Below the pieces are notes generated by a model. That model saw nothing but the letters and a program-made list of their open reading frames with translations. It did no database searches and was not told where the DNA came from. From assembly GCA_964446385.1 (NCBI GenBank), contig CAYUOH010000002.1, positions 124,001-188,000 of the forward strand: DNA of 64,000 nucleotides. The letters run 5' to 3'. This DNA comes from CAYSRC01 sp964446385. GTDB taxonomy: Bacteria; Bacillota; Clostridia; Oscillospirales; Ruminococcaceae. Of the stretch, positions 33,989-43,424 are shown one piece after another. Both the position numbers and the translations under genes were made by a program. Every line of letters begins with the position of its first letter. Positions within the stretch are counted from its first letter, which is position 1.

Positions 33989-36262
33989 ATGGATTCTATT
34001 CGACTGGTGACTATTGAAAAAAAAGAAAGCACTGTTGTCTATAAATTCGTAGTTTCTGCGAATTTACAAAAGTATTTTTCAGGGGAAAATTTTGTAATTG
34101 AGTATCCCGAAAATATAGAAAATGTTCCGGATTCAATTCTTACTGTGCCGTTTGCCGGCAATGTTTTGCCGATCATATGGCTCACTGATTCACAACTGAT
34201 AATAGACAATCTTGATGAAGATTTTTTCTATTGTATTCATGAAATAAAGAAGGGTTACCAGACCTTGTTCCCTGAAACTGTTTTTAAAGGGGAAATACTG
34301 GTTAACAACATAACTAAGAATAAACCGCTGAGAATAGCGCAGAAAAGTGCAATGTTTTATTCCGGTGGTTTGGATTCCACGCATACACTTATCAGTCACT
34401 TAGATGAAAGACCGGACTTAATTTCAATTTGGGGTTCTGATATTGGATTTAAAAATACAAATGGATGGGAAGCAGTCCATTCTCATTTAGCAGAAGTATC
34501 TGAGATATTAGATTTGAACGAATATGTCATACATAGTTCATTCAGAGAATTTGATAATGAAAGAGAACTGGACCGGGTTTATAAAGACCTGCTGAAAGAC
34601 GGATGGTGGCACGGAGTAAAACATGGAATAGCGCTTTTAAGTCATGTTGCGCCACTTAGCTATATAAATGGTTATTCTCTGTTTTATATTGCTTCATCAA
34701 ATTGTGTTACAGACGTAAACGTAAGATGTGCTTCGCATCCATTGATGGATAACCAAGTGAGATTTGCTTCATGCCGAGTCATCCATGACGGTTTTGAAAT
34801 CACCCGCCAGGATAAAACCAGGGATATTATTAGTTTTTGCCGAGAAAATAAAATTGCTTTTCCGCTTCATGTTTGCTGGGAGTCTCAGCAAGGCGGAAAC
34901 TGCTGTAAATGTGAAAAATGTTTACGCACGATTGTAGGTATCATAGCAGAAAGGGGTAATCCTGAAAATTTTGGGTTCTGTGATTATTCCGAAGGCTTGC
35001 CTATGCTGCAATCACTTTTGGTATTGAACAAAGATATATATTACGGGACTTTACAACGCCCATGGACATACATTCAAAAGCGTTTAAAAGAAAACCGAAC
35101 GGATTTACGAAATGATAAATCTCTCGGATGGATTTTTCATGCTGATTTTAAGAATCCGGGGAAATTGAAAATGCCTCTGATATTTAGGATGAAAAACAAT
35201 GCTTTTGTAGATTGGTTTTATATTCGTTATCAGTCGTTATTACAGAAAAAGAGGGACATCTCGTTAATAAGAAAAAAGAAGATAAACAGAAACAGCATTT
35301 TCTTGATTGGTACGTCCGAGCACACTAATATCGGAGACAGCGCTATCGCACTGGCTGAAGTGAATTATTTAAAAGCTTGCGGTTTTAAATCTGAAGATAT
35401 AGTAGAAATAACTCAGAAAGAATATATAACTTACGAATCAATATTATTAAAACGAGTAAACAAGTTTCGCAAATGCCTGGTCTGCCTCCAAGGCGGTGGC
35501 AATATGGGTAATCAATACCCGCCTGAAGAACTGTTCCGCAGGAAAGTACTTGAAAACATAGAGGCCGGATCATGTGTCATTTTCCCGCAGACGTTTTTTT
35601 ACGCTTCTGATGTTTATGGAGAGAAACAGCAAGAACAATCCTTAATATACTATGAAGATAAAGATAATCTTACTATTGCGGCGAGGGAAAAAGATTCATT
35701 CCGATTAATGAAAGAAATATATCCGAATACAAAGATTATTCTTACGCCTGATATTGTTCTTTCAAATACTTCGAAGGATTTTGATTTAGATCAATGTAAA
35801 AGATCAGGTGTCCTGTTTGTAATGCGGATGGATGAAGAACGGTCAATGAAGGATATTGACAGAGATAAGCTCAAATGCATAGTCTCTGATTACGGTTATC
35901 AAATTTCAGTAACTGATATGCTTAATGATACCATAATAAAAAAAGAAGACAGATTGGGCGTAGTTAAGGCTAAAATGGAAGAATTTGCTTCCTGTGAATT
36001 GGTAATTACAGATAGATTGCACGGAATGATTTTTGCATCAATAACAGGCACACCATGTATTGTATTCAGTAACTATAACCATAAAGTTAAAGGATCATAT
36101 GACTGGATAAGTTATCTGCCTTACATTAAGTATGCACAAACCGTTGAACAAGCCACAGAATATATCTCGGAATTACTAAATATGGATAATTGCGAATTTG
36201 ATAACGGCCCTCTTTTACCGTATTTTGATGAGTTAAAAGATGTTATCAGAAATAATTGGTAA
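33989..36262 (+). CDS. PP-loop ATPase-like domain fused to polysaccharide pyruvyl transferase
   Basis: A 757-residue two-part protein. The N-terminal part (about 1-420) contains a PP-loop MFYSGGLDSTHT (SGGLDS at 125-130), as in QueC, asparagine synthetase and related ATP-pyrophosphatases, and a cysteine cluster CWESQQGGNCCKCEKC near 297-312 resembling the QueC zinc site. The C-terminal part (about 434-750) is a polysaccharide pyruvyl transferase: IGTSEHTNIGDSAIA, LQGGGNMG, and ITDRLHGMIFASITG. The second half should add pyruvate ketals to a surface glycan; what the first half activates is unknown. A TGCTATAAA extended -10 lies upstream at 33962. Confidence 0.82.
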   Translation: MDSIRLVTIEKKESTVVYKFVVSANLQKYFSGENFVIEYPENIENVPDSILTVPFAGNVLPIIWLTDSQLIIDNLDEDFFYCIHEIKKGYQTLFPETVFKGEILVNNITKNKPLRIAQKSAMFYSGGLDSTHTLISHLDERPDLISIWGSDIGFKNTNGWEAVHSHLAEVSEILDLNEYVIHSSFREFDNERELDRVYKDLLKDGWWHGVKHGIALLSHVAPLSYINGYSLFYIASSNCVTDVNVRCASHPLMDNQVRFASCRVIHDGFEITRQDKTRDIISFCRENKIAFPLHVCWESQQGGNCCKCEKCLRTIVGIIAERGNPENFGFCDYSEGLPMLQSLLVLNKDIYYGTLQRPWTYIQKRLKENRTDLRNDKSLGWIFHADFKNPGKLKMPLIFRMKNNAFVDWFYIRYQSLLQKKRDISLIRKKKINRNSIFLIGTSEHTNIGDSAIALAEVNYLKACGFKSEDIVEITQKEYITYESILLKRVNKFRKCLVCLQGGGNMGNQYPPEELFRRKVLENIEAGSCVIFPQTFFYASDVYGEKQQEQSLIYYEDKDNLTIAAREKDSFRLMKEIYPNTKIILTPDIVLSNTSKDFDLDQCKRSGVLFVMRMDEERSMKDIDRDKLKCIVSDYGYQISVTDMLNDTIIKKEDRLGVVKAKMEEFASCELVITDRLHGMIFASITGTPCIVFSNYNHKVKGSYDWISYLPYIKYAQTVEQATEYISELLNMDNCEFDNGPLLPYFDELKDVIRNNW

Positions 36263-36315
36263 GAGTGAAAAGCATTTGTCTTTTCAGAAATTCAGCTCAA
36301 AAAGGGGGGGTAAAG

Positions 36316-38034
36316 ATGAAAGCATCGGATTATATCGCCGGTTGTCTTGCGGATAATGGTGTCCGGGTGGTGTTCGGATATCAGGGTGGGAATATCGCGC
36401 ATATAATCGACTCCATAGGAAATAGAGAAGATATGGAGTTTGTTTCCACCTATAATGAGCAAGGTGCTTCTTTTTCCGCGTGCGGTTATGCCCTGGAAAG
36501 CGAAGGTCTCGGCGTTGCTATATCATCCAGCGGCCCCGGTGCTATCAACCTTATTTCCGGAATAGCAAATGCCTATTATGATTCGATCCCGTGTCTGTTT
36601 ATTACTGGCAACGTTTCACTCCCTACAATGAAGAAGAGCAACGACGTGCGCCAGAATGCTTTTCAGGAGAACGATATTGTCTCGATGGTAGGTAAAATCA
36701 CGAAGTACGCGGTTACGGTTCTGGATGAGCATGACCTTAGATTCCATCTTGATAAAGCTTTGTATCTTGCAGCGTCCGGAAGACCGGGACCGGTGCTCCT
36801 TGATATACCCCATAATATTCAAAAGGCTGACCTCGATTTCATGAATGAAACCGGATTCGAGGCTCCGGCGGAAGAGAAAAGTGATTTTTCCGGAATAAAA
36901 GATTTAAAAGAAAAAATGACTGCTTCGGTAAGACCGCTTGTAGTTGTCGGCGGCGGGGCGGCAAACAGTAAATCCCGTCAGATGATAGGGAAGCTTCTTG
37001 AAAAGTGGAATGTGCCGGTTGTTTCGACACTAAGAGGTCTTGCAGTTGTGGCTCACGACTGCGATAACTATGCCGGCTTCGGCGGCGCGTACGGGAACAG
37101 ATGGGCAAACTACGCAATAAAACACGCAGATACAATTCTCGTTCTCGGCGCAAGACTGGACGAAAGATTTTTAAACGTTTCGGATAAGAGCCTTTTTGAA
37201 AAGAAGAACGTTTTTCATGTAGATATAGATGAGATTGAGCTTGGAAGGATTCTTCCATATGAATTTCAGATAAAAGCGGATATAAATGACTTCCTTGAAA
37301 AGTTGATTACTTCAATAGATACGCCTCTTTCTTTCAAAAGATGGTCCGGAACAATTAAGAGATGGAAAGAACGGTATCCCTCTGAAGCAGACGGATGGAA
37401 TATAAACAGCATTGTTAAAACTATTTCAGAAAATGCTCCGGAGAATACTGTATTCAGCCTTGATATCGGTATCAGTCAGATGAGCACAGCCCAGTCGATA
37501 GTTATCGGAAGTGCACAGAAATGCATAACATCCGCCGGGCACGGAGCGATGGGATGCGCGGTTCCGCTTGCGATAGGTGTGGCATATGCGAACAGAGATA
37601 AAATTGTCGACTGCTTTGTCGGGGACGGCGCACTGCACATGAATATCCAGGAACTGCTGATGCTTTCGCGTGACAGTCTTCCGGTACACATTATCCTTAA
37701 CAATAATCAGTGCCTTGGAATGATAAGGGACTATCAGACAAAGGTATTTGAGTCCCGATTTACGGCTACTGTGCGTGAACTTCACGGTATCGATTACAAA
37801 AAAATAGCGGAAGCTTACGGTTTAAAATATATAAAAGTTGAAGAAAAGGACGGGCTTGAACCTGCGAAAGAAATGCTGCGTTCTTGGGAACCGTGTTTCA
37901 TAGAGCTTGTTTTTCCCGAAGACAGCGATACATGTCCCAAACTTGGGGCAGATATGTTTGAGCAATTTCCGCGCCTTTCCCAGAAAGAAAAGGACCGTAT
38001 GGTGCAGGAAGCACTTGAATGCGGAATTAACTAA
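36316..38034 (+). CDS. Thiamine-pyrophosphate enzyme, acetolactate synthase-like
   Basis: A 572-residue TPP enzyme with the usual three domains. The catalytic glutamate E48 is in STYNEQGAS, the central FAD/nucleotide-like domain has RPLVVVGGGAA, and the TPP motif starts at VGDGALHMNIQE and ends with ILNNNQCLG. The closest known types are acetolactate synthase, and decarboxylases or lyases of sugar and vitamin pathways; the exact reaction is not clear, and no ilvN or branched-chain pathway gene is nearby. The ATG at 36316 follows a GGGGGGG purine run. The location directly after the pyruvyl transferase gene suggests a role in making an unusual glycan precursor. Confidence 0.85.
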   Translation: MKASDYIAGCLADNGVRVVFGYQGGNIAHIIDSIGNREDMEFVSTYNEQGASFSACGYALESEGLGVAISSSGPGAINLISGIANAYYDSIPCLFITGNVSLPTMKKSNDVRQNAFQENDIVSMVGKITKYAVTVLDEHDLRFHLDKALYLAASGRPGPVLLDIPHNIQKADLDFMNETGFEAPAEEKSDFSGIKDLKEKMTASVRPLVVVGGGAANSKSRQMIGKLLEKWNVPVVSTLRGLAVVAHDCDNYAGFGGAYGNRWANYAIKHADTILVLGARLDERFLNVSDKSLFEKKNVFHVDIDEIELGRILPYEFQIKADINDFLEKLITSIDTPLSFKRWSGTIKRWKERYPSEADGWNINSIVKTISENAPENTVFSLDIGISQMSTAQSIVIGSAQKCITSAGHGAMGCAVPLAIGVAYANRDKIVDCFVGDGALHMNIQELLMLSRDSLPVHIILNNNQCLGMIRDYQTKVFESRFTATVRELHGIDYKKIAEAYGLKYIKVEEKDGLEPAKEMLRSWEPCFIELVFPEDSDTCPKLGADMFEQFPRLSQKEKDRMVQEALECGIN

Positions 38035-38052
38035 TAGAAGGAGTATTCTTAC

Positions 38053-39741
38053 TTGAAATACAACGACTTATACACCCCGTGGGGAGAAGACAGCAAAAAT
38101 TTGCTGTGGGATGAATATCCGCGGCCGCGCATGAGGCGTGATAACTGGATAAACCTGAACGGGATGTGGTCTTTTGAGGACGGGGCCGGGTTTACAGGTG
38201 AAATCCGCGTGCCTTTCTGTCCCGAAAGTATTCTGAGCGGCGTGCATAAAACCTATCCCGAAGGTGCAAAGCTGACTTACACTCGCAGCTTCTATATGGA
38301 CCCTTTATCCGTTAACGAAGTCGTTATTCTGCATTTCGGCGCGGTTGATCAAATCGCAGACGTATTTGTGAACGATTCCCCGGCGGGTCACCACGAAGGG
38401 GGATATATTCCTTTTTCGTTTGATATTACGTCCGCACTGCACAGCGGAAACAACGAGTTGAGGGTGGAAGCAACCGATAACCTTTCGCCGAAATACCCCC
38501 ACGGCAAGCAAAGAAACGACCGCGGCGGTATGTGGTATACACCTGCCAGCGGCATCTGGCAGACTGTGTGGATAGAGATACTGCCGAAGAAACATATCAC
38601 AGATATCCGCTTGGATGTTTCGCTTAATTCAGCGGATATCACGGTATCAGGCGCAACGGAAGGATATGTGGAATACGCCGGGCGAAGACTGATGCTGCAT
38701 AACGGCAGAGTGCATATATCAGTTGCTGTACCCAGCAACTGGACACCGGAGAATCCTGTTTTATATCCGTTTACGGTTGTATGCGGCGAGGACCGGGTGC
38801 AGTCATATTTCGCACTTCGCACATTCGGAACGGGCGCTGTAAACGGTGTGAACCGCCTTTTGCTCAACGGCCGGCCGTATTTCTTCTACGGTGTGCTGGA
38901 CCAGGGATATTACAGCGACGGGCTTTACACACCCGCATCGCCGGAGGCTTTCCGTCAGGACATCCTTGCGATGAAATCCATGGGCTTCAACACCTTGCGC
39001 AAGCACATTAAAATTGAACCTGAAATTTTCTACTATGAGTACGACCGCCTGGGAATGGTTGTTTTCCAGGACATGGTCAACAACGGCGAATACGATTTCA
39101 AGCGGGATACGCTGCGACCGACACTGGGGTTCAGGAAAATCGACGACAGCGAAATCAATACAGACCCTGATACACGTGAGGTTTTCTTTGATTCGATGAA
39201 GGACACCGTTGATCTGCTTTACAGCCATCCCTGCATCGGTATGTGGACAATATTCAACGAAGGCTGGGGCCAGTTCCGCGGAAACGAGCTGTATGATATT
39301 CTGCGTGATCTGGACAGCAGTCGCATTATCAATACCGCTTCCGGATGGTTTAAGGTTGAGAAAACCGACGTTGAAAGCAGGCACGTGTACTTCAAAAAGC
39401 TGCGTCATTTCAAATCCGAAAAACCTCTGGTGCTTTCTGAATACGGAGGCTATTCGCTGAAAATAAAGGGACATTCCTTCAAATCCGGGATATTTACATT
39501 CGGATACAGGAAATTCCTCAAGTCTGATAAATTCAGGGCTGCTCTTACAAAACTTCTCACAGAACAGCTTCTGCCGCTTGTGAATCAGGGCCTTTCCGCC
39601 GCGATATACACTCAGCTGTCGGATGTGGAGGATGAGACCAACGGACTGCTGACATACGACCGCAGGGTTACAAAGGTGGAACCCGAAGAAATGGCTGCCG
39701 TGGCAAGGGTAATTTGTAACGCGGCGATTAATCGACAGTAA
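38053..39741 (+). CDS. Glycoside hydrolase family 2 (beta-glucuronidase/galactosidase-like)
   Basis: A 562-residue GH2 protein: an N-terminal jelly-roll sugar-binding domain (GMWSFEDG..., RSFYMD, GGYIPFSFDIT), a short Ig-like domain, and a TIM barrel. The acid/base Glu is in WTIFNEGWGQ and the nucleophile Glu in VLSEYGGY. No signal peptide, so it acts inside the cell on imported glycosides or glycan fragments. TTG is used as start with AAGGAG nine bases upstream. It is shorter than most GH2 enzymes, which commonly carry extra C-terminal domains. It follows the TPP-enzyme gene by 18 bases. Confidence 0.9.
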   Translation: MKYNDLYTPWGEDSKNLLWDEYPRPRMRRDNWINLNGMWSFEDGAGFTGEIRVPFCPESILSGVHKTYPEGAKLTYTRSFYMDPLSVNEVVILHFGAVDQIADVFVNDSPAGHHEGGYIPFSFDITSALHSGNNELRVEATDNLSPKYPHGKQRNDRGGMWYTPASGIWQTVWIEILPKKHITDIRLDVSLNSADITVSGATEGYVEYAGRRLMLHNGRVHISVAVPSNWTPENPVLYPFTVVCGEDRVQSYFALRTFGTGAVNGVNRLLLNGRPYFFYGVLDQGYYSDGLYTPASPEAFRQDILAMKSMGFNTLRKHIKIEPEIFYYEYDRLGMVVFQDMVNNGEYDFKRDTLRPTLGFRKIDDSEINTDPDTREVFFDSMKDTVDLLYSHPCIGMWTIFNEGWGQFRGNELYDILRDLDSSRIINTASGWFKVEKTDVESRHVYFKKLRHFKSEKPLVLSEYGGYSLKIKGHSFKSGIFTFGYRKFLKSDKFRAALTKLLTEQLLPLVNQGLSAAIYTQLSDVEDETNGLLTYDRRVTKVEPEEMAAVARVICNAAINRQ

Positions 39742-39770
39742 TTATCTTTAGTATAAATAAGGAGTCCCGG

Positions 39771-40676
39771 ATGAAGTTTATCGGACGTGAAAAAGCGCTT
39801 GTGTCGCGCGGATACAGCGAAGAGGAGGTAGCCTATCTTTCCTATGTAACGCCGAATGAAACCCGCGAAACGGTGGATAGAATAATTGCCCGCATTACCG
39901 ACGGAGTTCAAAGAGTTAAGAAACCCTCATGCGTGATGATCGGGGGACAGCCGGGCAGCGGAAAAAGTACCCTTATGCTGCGCATGAACAATTCTCCGGA
40001 AGGCCGCAATAGCGTCACTGTGGCCATGGACGACTACCGCAGTTACCATCCGCGGTATCTTGAAATAGAGGAATCCATCCGGAAACACTGGGTGGGCCGT
40101 TCCGAGAACGATACTGATTCGGCAGGGAACGACATCGCCTGCTTTACCCACAGGTTTGCGGGTGAAGCGGTGGATATGGTCGACGTATATCTTACAACGT
40201 TCGACGAAGATGGGGCGTATAATATAATATTTGAATGGGATATGAAAGAACCGGAGGAACCGCTTGAGTTCATGCGAACCATAACAGAACGGGGCTATAC
40301 AGTCGACGTGATATTCATGGCCGTTCCGGCCGGGGTTTCACGCAGAGCGTGCGTCCTGCGGGCCGATATCATGAACAGCAAAGGGCACGTTTTTCGCAGA
40401 GTTCCCAGCGATTTCCACGATCTTTCGGTAAGCAAGCTTCCCGAAAGCTGTGATACAATCTACCGAGACGGTTATGTCCGAGGCAGATTCATTCAAAACT
40501 TTACTCTTCTGCGCCGCGATGACAGTGTACTTTGGCGCAACGGTTTTACCGGTACGCCGGGGCCGGTTTACAAAGATTGCCTTGAAAGCACCGTAGGCAT
40601 TGAAGGGTACATAAATCACCCCGAGGAAGCCGGGAAAAGCTACAACCATGAGGCTGCCGGCCTTCTGAAAGTGTGA
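39771..40676 (+). CDS. Zeta-toxin-like P-loop kinase
   Basis: A 301-residue P-loop protein of the zeta toxin/PezT superfamily. Walker A is GGQPGSGKST (58-67), followed by VAMDDYRSYHPRY, matching the zeta pattern in which an Asp and the YRxxHP segment form the sugar-phosphate site. Zeta toxins phosphorylate UDP-N-acetylglucosamine. No antitoxin gene is adjacent, so a plain kinase of a nucleotide sugar or other small molecule fits better, in keeping with the polysaccharide neighbourhood. It begins 29 bases after the GH2 gene, with AAGGAG upstream. Confidence 0.82.
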   Translation: MKFIGREKALVSRGYSEEEVAYLSYVTPNETRETVDRIIARITDGVQRVKKPSCVMIGGQPGSGKSTLMLRMNNSPEGRNSVTVAMDDYRSYHPRYLEIEESIRKHWVGRSENDTDSAGNDIACFTHRFAGEAVDMVDVYLTTFDEDGAYNIIFEWDMKEPEEPLEFMRTITERGYTVDVIFMAVPAGVSRRACVLRADIMNSKGHVFRRVPSDFHDLSVSKLPESCDTIYRDGYVRGRFIQNFTLLRRDDSVLWRNGFTGTPGPVYKDCLESTVGIEGYINHPEEAGKSYNHEAAGLLKV

Positions 40677-40760
40677 AATGTCGTTCTGTTAATATGAGTA
40701 CCGTTTTTTACCGGTTGTTTTTCTGGTGTTAATGATTATGCCGTAGAAATACAGGACAAT

Positions 40761-40789
40761 CAGGCTTCTTGCTGCCAGCCTGTTCTTTT
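40761..40789 (+). terminator. Possible terminator after the zeta-like gene
   Basis: CAGGCT (40761-40766) pairs with AGCCTG (40777-40782), followed by TTCTTTTA. The stem is short. The rest of the 190-base gap shows nothing convincing. Confidence 0.45.
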
Positions 40790-40865
40790 ACGGATGTTGG
40801 TATTATAAATATCTTGTACTAATGATTATTTCAATACTGATTACATTAGAAAGGGATAATATCAG

Positions 40866-42071
40866 ATGACTAATCTTGAGAGGAATGCGATTTCAAGGGT
40901 TGAAAAAAGGATGCCGATAATTGCAGCCGTAATTTTCACCTTGATAAAGGCGTTCATTGTGTGGAAAACGTGGGAATTCATTAGCGGGGATATGCGCGAC
41001 GCTCTATATCCCTGGTTTAACGTAATTAAAAACTGCGGAGGTTTCGCGTCTCTTTGTGAACAGGTCGGTGATTACGGGATACTTTACCAAACTATAATCG
41101 CTATTATGACATATATCCCACTTGTTCCGGTTTTTTCCTACAAGCTTCTTAGCGTTTTGATCGACTTTGCACTTGGTGTTGCCGGGGGAACCCTTATTTG
41201 GGAGATTCAGGGGCGCACAAAGGAAGCTTTGAGAAATGCTGTGATTACGTACAGCGTGATTATCGTTTCACCGATAGTAGTTATGAATTCTGCGGTATGG
41301 GGGCAGTGCGACTGTATATTTACATTTTTCATTATAATGTCCCTGATATTCCTGTGGAGAGAGAAAAATATAGCTTCATTCATTATGCTTGGTGTAGCTT
41401 TTGCGCTTAAGCTTCAAGCGATATTTATAGTTCCGTTTTTTGTTATCTGGTATTTCAAGGCTAAGAAATTTTCGATTGCCAATGTTCTTCTGATTCCGGT
41501 GACCATGATAGTGACTAACATTCCGGGATTGATATATGGGCGGAAAGTTATAGATGTATTCGCAGTATTTTTCAATCAGATTGGGGGTTATTCATTCGTT
41601 TCGGCTAACTGTTTCAATCTGGGATCCCTTCTTGTCGACGATCATGAAAACTACAGTATTATTTCTCCGATAATGCTGACCGTATGTATTCTGTATCTGT
41701 TTCTTCTGTTTATGACCGTTATAAAAAGCACACGCCCGCTGTCCGCGCAATATATGCTTGAAATTGCGTTTATATCTTCATATGGATGTTTCATGCTTTT
41801 GCCTGGCATGCACGAAAGATATGGCTATCTTGCCGAAGTACTGGGAGTTCTGCTGGCAATAACCAACAGAAAAACAATCCCGTTGCTGTTGCCGATGTTG
41901 TGCCTTACAAGTATTACATACGGAATATATCTTTTTGATCAAACGGTTATAAACTATACCATTTTTAGTCTGATTAATCTTGTGATCTTTATGCTGTATA
42001 ATGTGCTTCTTTTTAAAGACACGGAAAAATTACATCCTGAAGAAAATCCGTCTGTAAAGACCGAACAGTGA
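40866..42071 (+). CDS. GT-C-like multi-pass membrane glycosyltransferase (mannosyltransferase-like)
   Basis: A 401-residue membrane protein with about ten hydrophobic segments. The sequence NSAVWGQCDCIFTFFI (about residues 138-153) and FALKLQAIFIVPFF match the Gpi18/PIG-V-like and DUF2029-like GT-C glycosyltransferases, in which an acidic residue in the first outer loop (here in SGDMRDALYPW) is catalytic. Such enzymes use lipid-linked sugars at the outer membrane face. AAGGGATAATATCAG precedes the ATG. The next membrane protein starts 14 bases after the stop. Confidence 0.75.
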   Translation: MTNLERNAISRVEKRMPIIAAVIFTLIKAFIVWKTWEFISGDMRDALYPWFNVIKNCGGFASLCEQVGDYGILYQTIIAIMTYIPLVPVFSYKLLSVLIDFALGVAGGTLIWEIQGRTKEALRNAVITYSVIIVSPIVVMNSAVWGQCDCIFTFFIIMSLIFLWREKNIASFIMLGVAFALKLQAIFIVPFFVIWYFKAKKFSIANVLLIPVTMIVTNIPGLIYGRKVIDVFAVFFNQIGGYSFVSANCFNLGSLLVDDHENYSIISPIMLTVCILYLFLLFMTVIKSTRPLSAQYMLEIAFISSYGCFMLLPGMHERYGYLAEVLGVLLAITNRKTIPLLLPMLCLTSITYGIYLFDQTVINYTIFSLINLVIFMLYNVLLFKDTEKLHPEENPSVKTEQ

Positions 42072-42085
42072 ATAGGAAGAATCCG

Positions 42086-43399
42086 ATGAAAAACTTTTTC
42101 AAATCCGCGCTGTGTGCGATATCGTACGTGCTTGTTGCTATAATTGCGGCGACGCTGCTGATGACGGCAGTGTACGCTATTCCGACCGACAGAATACGCG
42201 AAAACGTCAACTCCTCAATCGGATATTTCTACAACGAGGACGACGGTTACTGGTGGGCGCCCGGTATCGACGGAACACACTATGACAATTTTACCGATTC
42301 TCTTATGTTAAACGCTGCCGCCTTCCCTAACGGCAACTCCGCGGTCAGGGACGCGATGAACAACCCTCATTACGATTTTGAGGGAGAGGTTTCAAAGTCC
42401 ATGAACCTTGCGAAAGCGGTTTCCGGCACGGCTGATCCGCTGGAGAGAATAAGGGTTAACTATCCACGGTACTGGCACGGATATCTTTTGTGGCTGAAAC
42501 CTCTCCTTTGTGTTATGACAATGTCGGAGCTTCGTGTGTTGAGCATGTGTTTCCAGTTTGTTCTGGCCGCAGTGCTGCTTATCGTACTCTACAAAAGATA
42601 CGGAATCAGAATCGCAATTCCGTTCGGACTTGTTATTTTGTCCTTGAATCCGGTCAGCACCGCTCTTTGCATGCAGTATGCAAGTATATATATAATTATG
42701 CTTGTGTTTGCGCTTGTAATGATCCTGACAGGTGCGGCCGACAGGAAAAACTACTGGATGCTTTTCCTGTGGATGGGTGTCGCCACCGCTTTTTTCGATT
42801 TTCTTACATATCCGCTTGCGGCTCTCGGAGTATGCCAGCTTCTGATGTTAGCGGTTACAAACGAGACGCTTACAAACAATATCAAAAAAACAGTTTTCAG
42901 CGGAATGGCATGGGGTTTCGGATATGCCGGAATGTGGGTTGGAAAATGGGCTGTGGCATCCTTACTGACCGGTAAAGACGTGTTTCAGTACGCGCTAAGC
43001 AAGGTATTTAACAGACTTTCCGGAGAATCCCTTAGTGAGGCCGGTATAGATTCAAGCACGCCGAAAATGGTTATTGGCTACAATCTGGATGATTATAAAA
43101 ACAAGGTCACGATAATAATCGGAATTGCGTTTATTATCACGTTAGTAGTACTTGCGATTGTGAAAAAATCGAAAATCCGTTTCAACGCCGGTTCCGGGGT
43201 TGTGCAGCTGCTAATCGGTCTGTACCCCTTTGTGTGGTACTCTGTCGTGCGCAACCATTCGGCTATTCATGCCTGGTTTACTCATAGACTGATGGCTATA
43301 ACGTTCTTTGCCGTCGGACTGGTTCTGTATTCAATATTCGACACACGGGGAATGCAGGATCCGGTAAAAGAAGGACCGGGAATACCTGAGAACCGCTAA
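42086..43399 (+). CDS. Multi-pass membrane protein, function unknown (glycan cluster)
   Basis: A 437-residue protein with an N-terminal hydrophobic segment (about 8-30), an outside loop of about 100 residues rich in aromatic and acidic residues (DDGYWWAPGIDG, NYPRYWHGYLLWL), and about eight further membrane segments. The topology resembles GT-C glycosyltransferases or O-antigen-type membrane proteins, but I recognise no family motif. The ATG at 42086 is preferred over an upstream in-frame GTG because AGGAAG lies six bases before it. It is coupled to the GT-C-like gene upstream and likely works on the same surface glycan. Confidence 0.7.
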   Translation: MKNFFKSALCAISYVLVAIIAATLLMTAVYAIPTDRIRENVNSSIGYFYNEDDGYWWAPGIDGTHYDNFTDSLMLNAAAFPNGNSAVRDAMNNPHYDFEGEVSKSMNLAKAVSGTADPLERIRVNYPRYWHGYLLWLKPLLCVMTMSELRVLSMCFQFVLAAVLLIVLYKRYGIRIAIPFGLVILSLNPVSTALCMQYASIYIIMLVFALVMILTGAADRKNYWMLFLWMGVATAFFDFLTYPLAALGVCQLLMLAVTNETLTNNIKKTVFSGMAWGFGYAGMWVGKWAVASLLTGKDVFQYALSKVFNRLSGESLSEAGIDSSTPKMVIGYNLDDYKNKVTIIIGIAFIITLVVLAIVKKSKIRFNAGSGVVQLLIGLYPFVWYSVVRNHSAIHAWFTHRLMAITFFAVGLVLYSIFDTRGMQDPVKEGPGIPENR

Positions 43400-43424
43400 T
43401 ATTTCAAAAAAAGGATTACATATT

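Noticed and set aside
36256..36315. TPP-enzyme start 20 codons upstream, overlapping the pyruvyl-transferase gene
   Set aside because: The family N-terminus begins at MKASDYIAG, and the purine-rich ribosome site lies directly before that ATG.
39771..40676. Zeta-toxin-like gene as part of a toxin-antitoxin system
   Set aside because: No small antitoxin gene lies on either side; the upstream neighbour is a glycosidase and the downstream gap is empty. A metabolic kinase is more likely.
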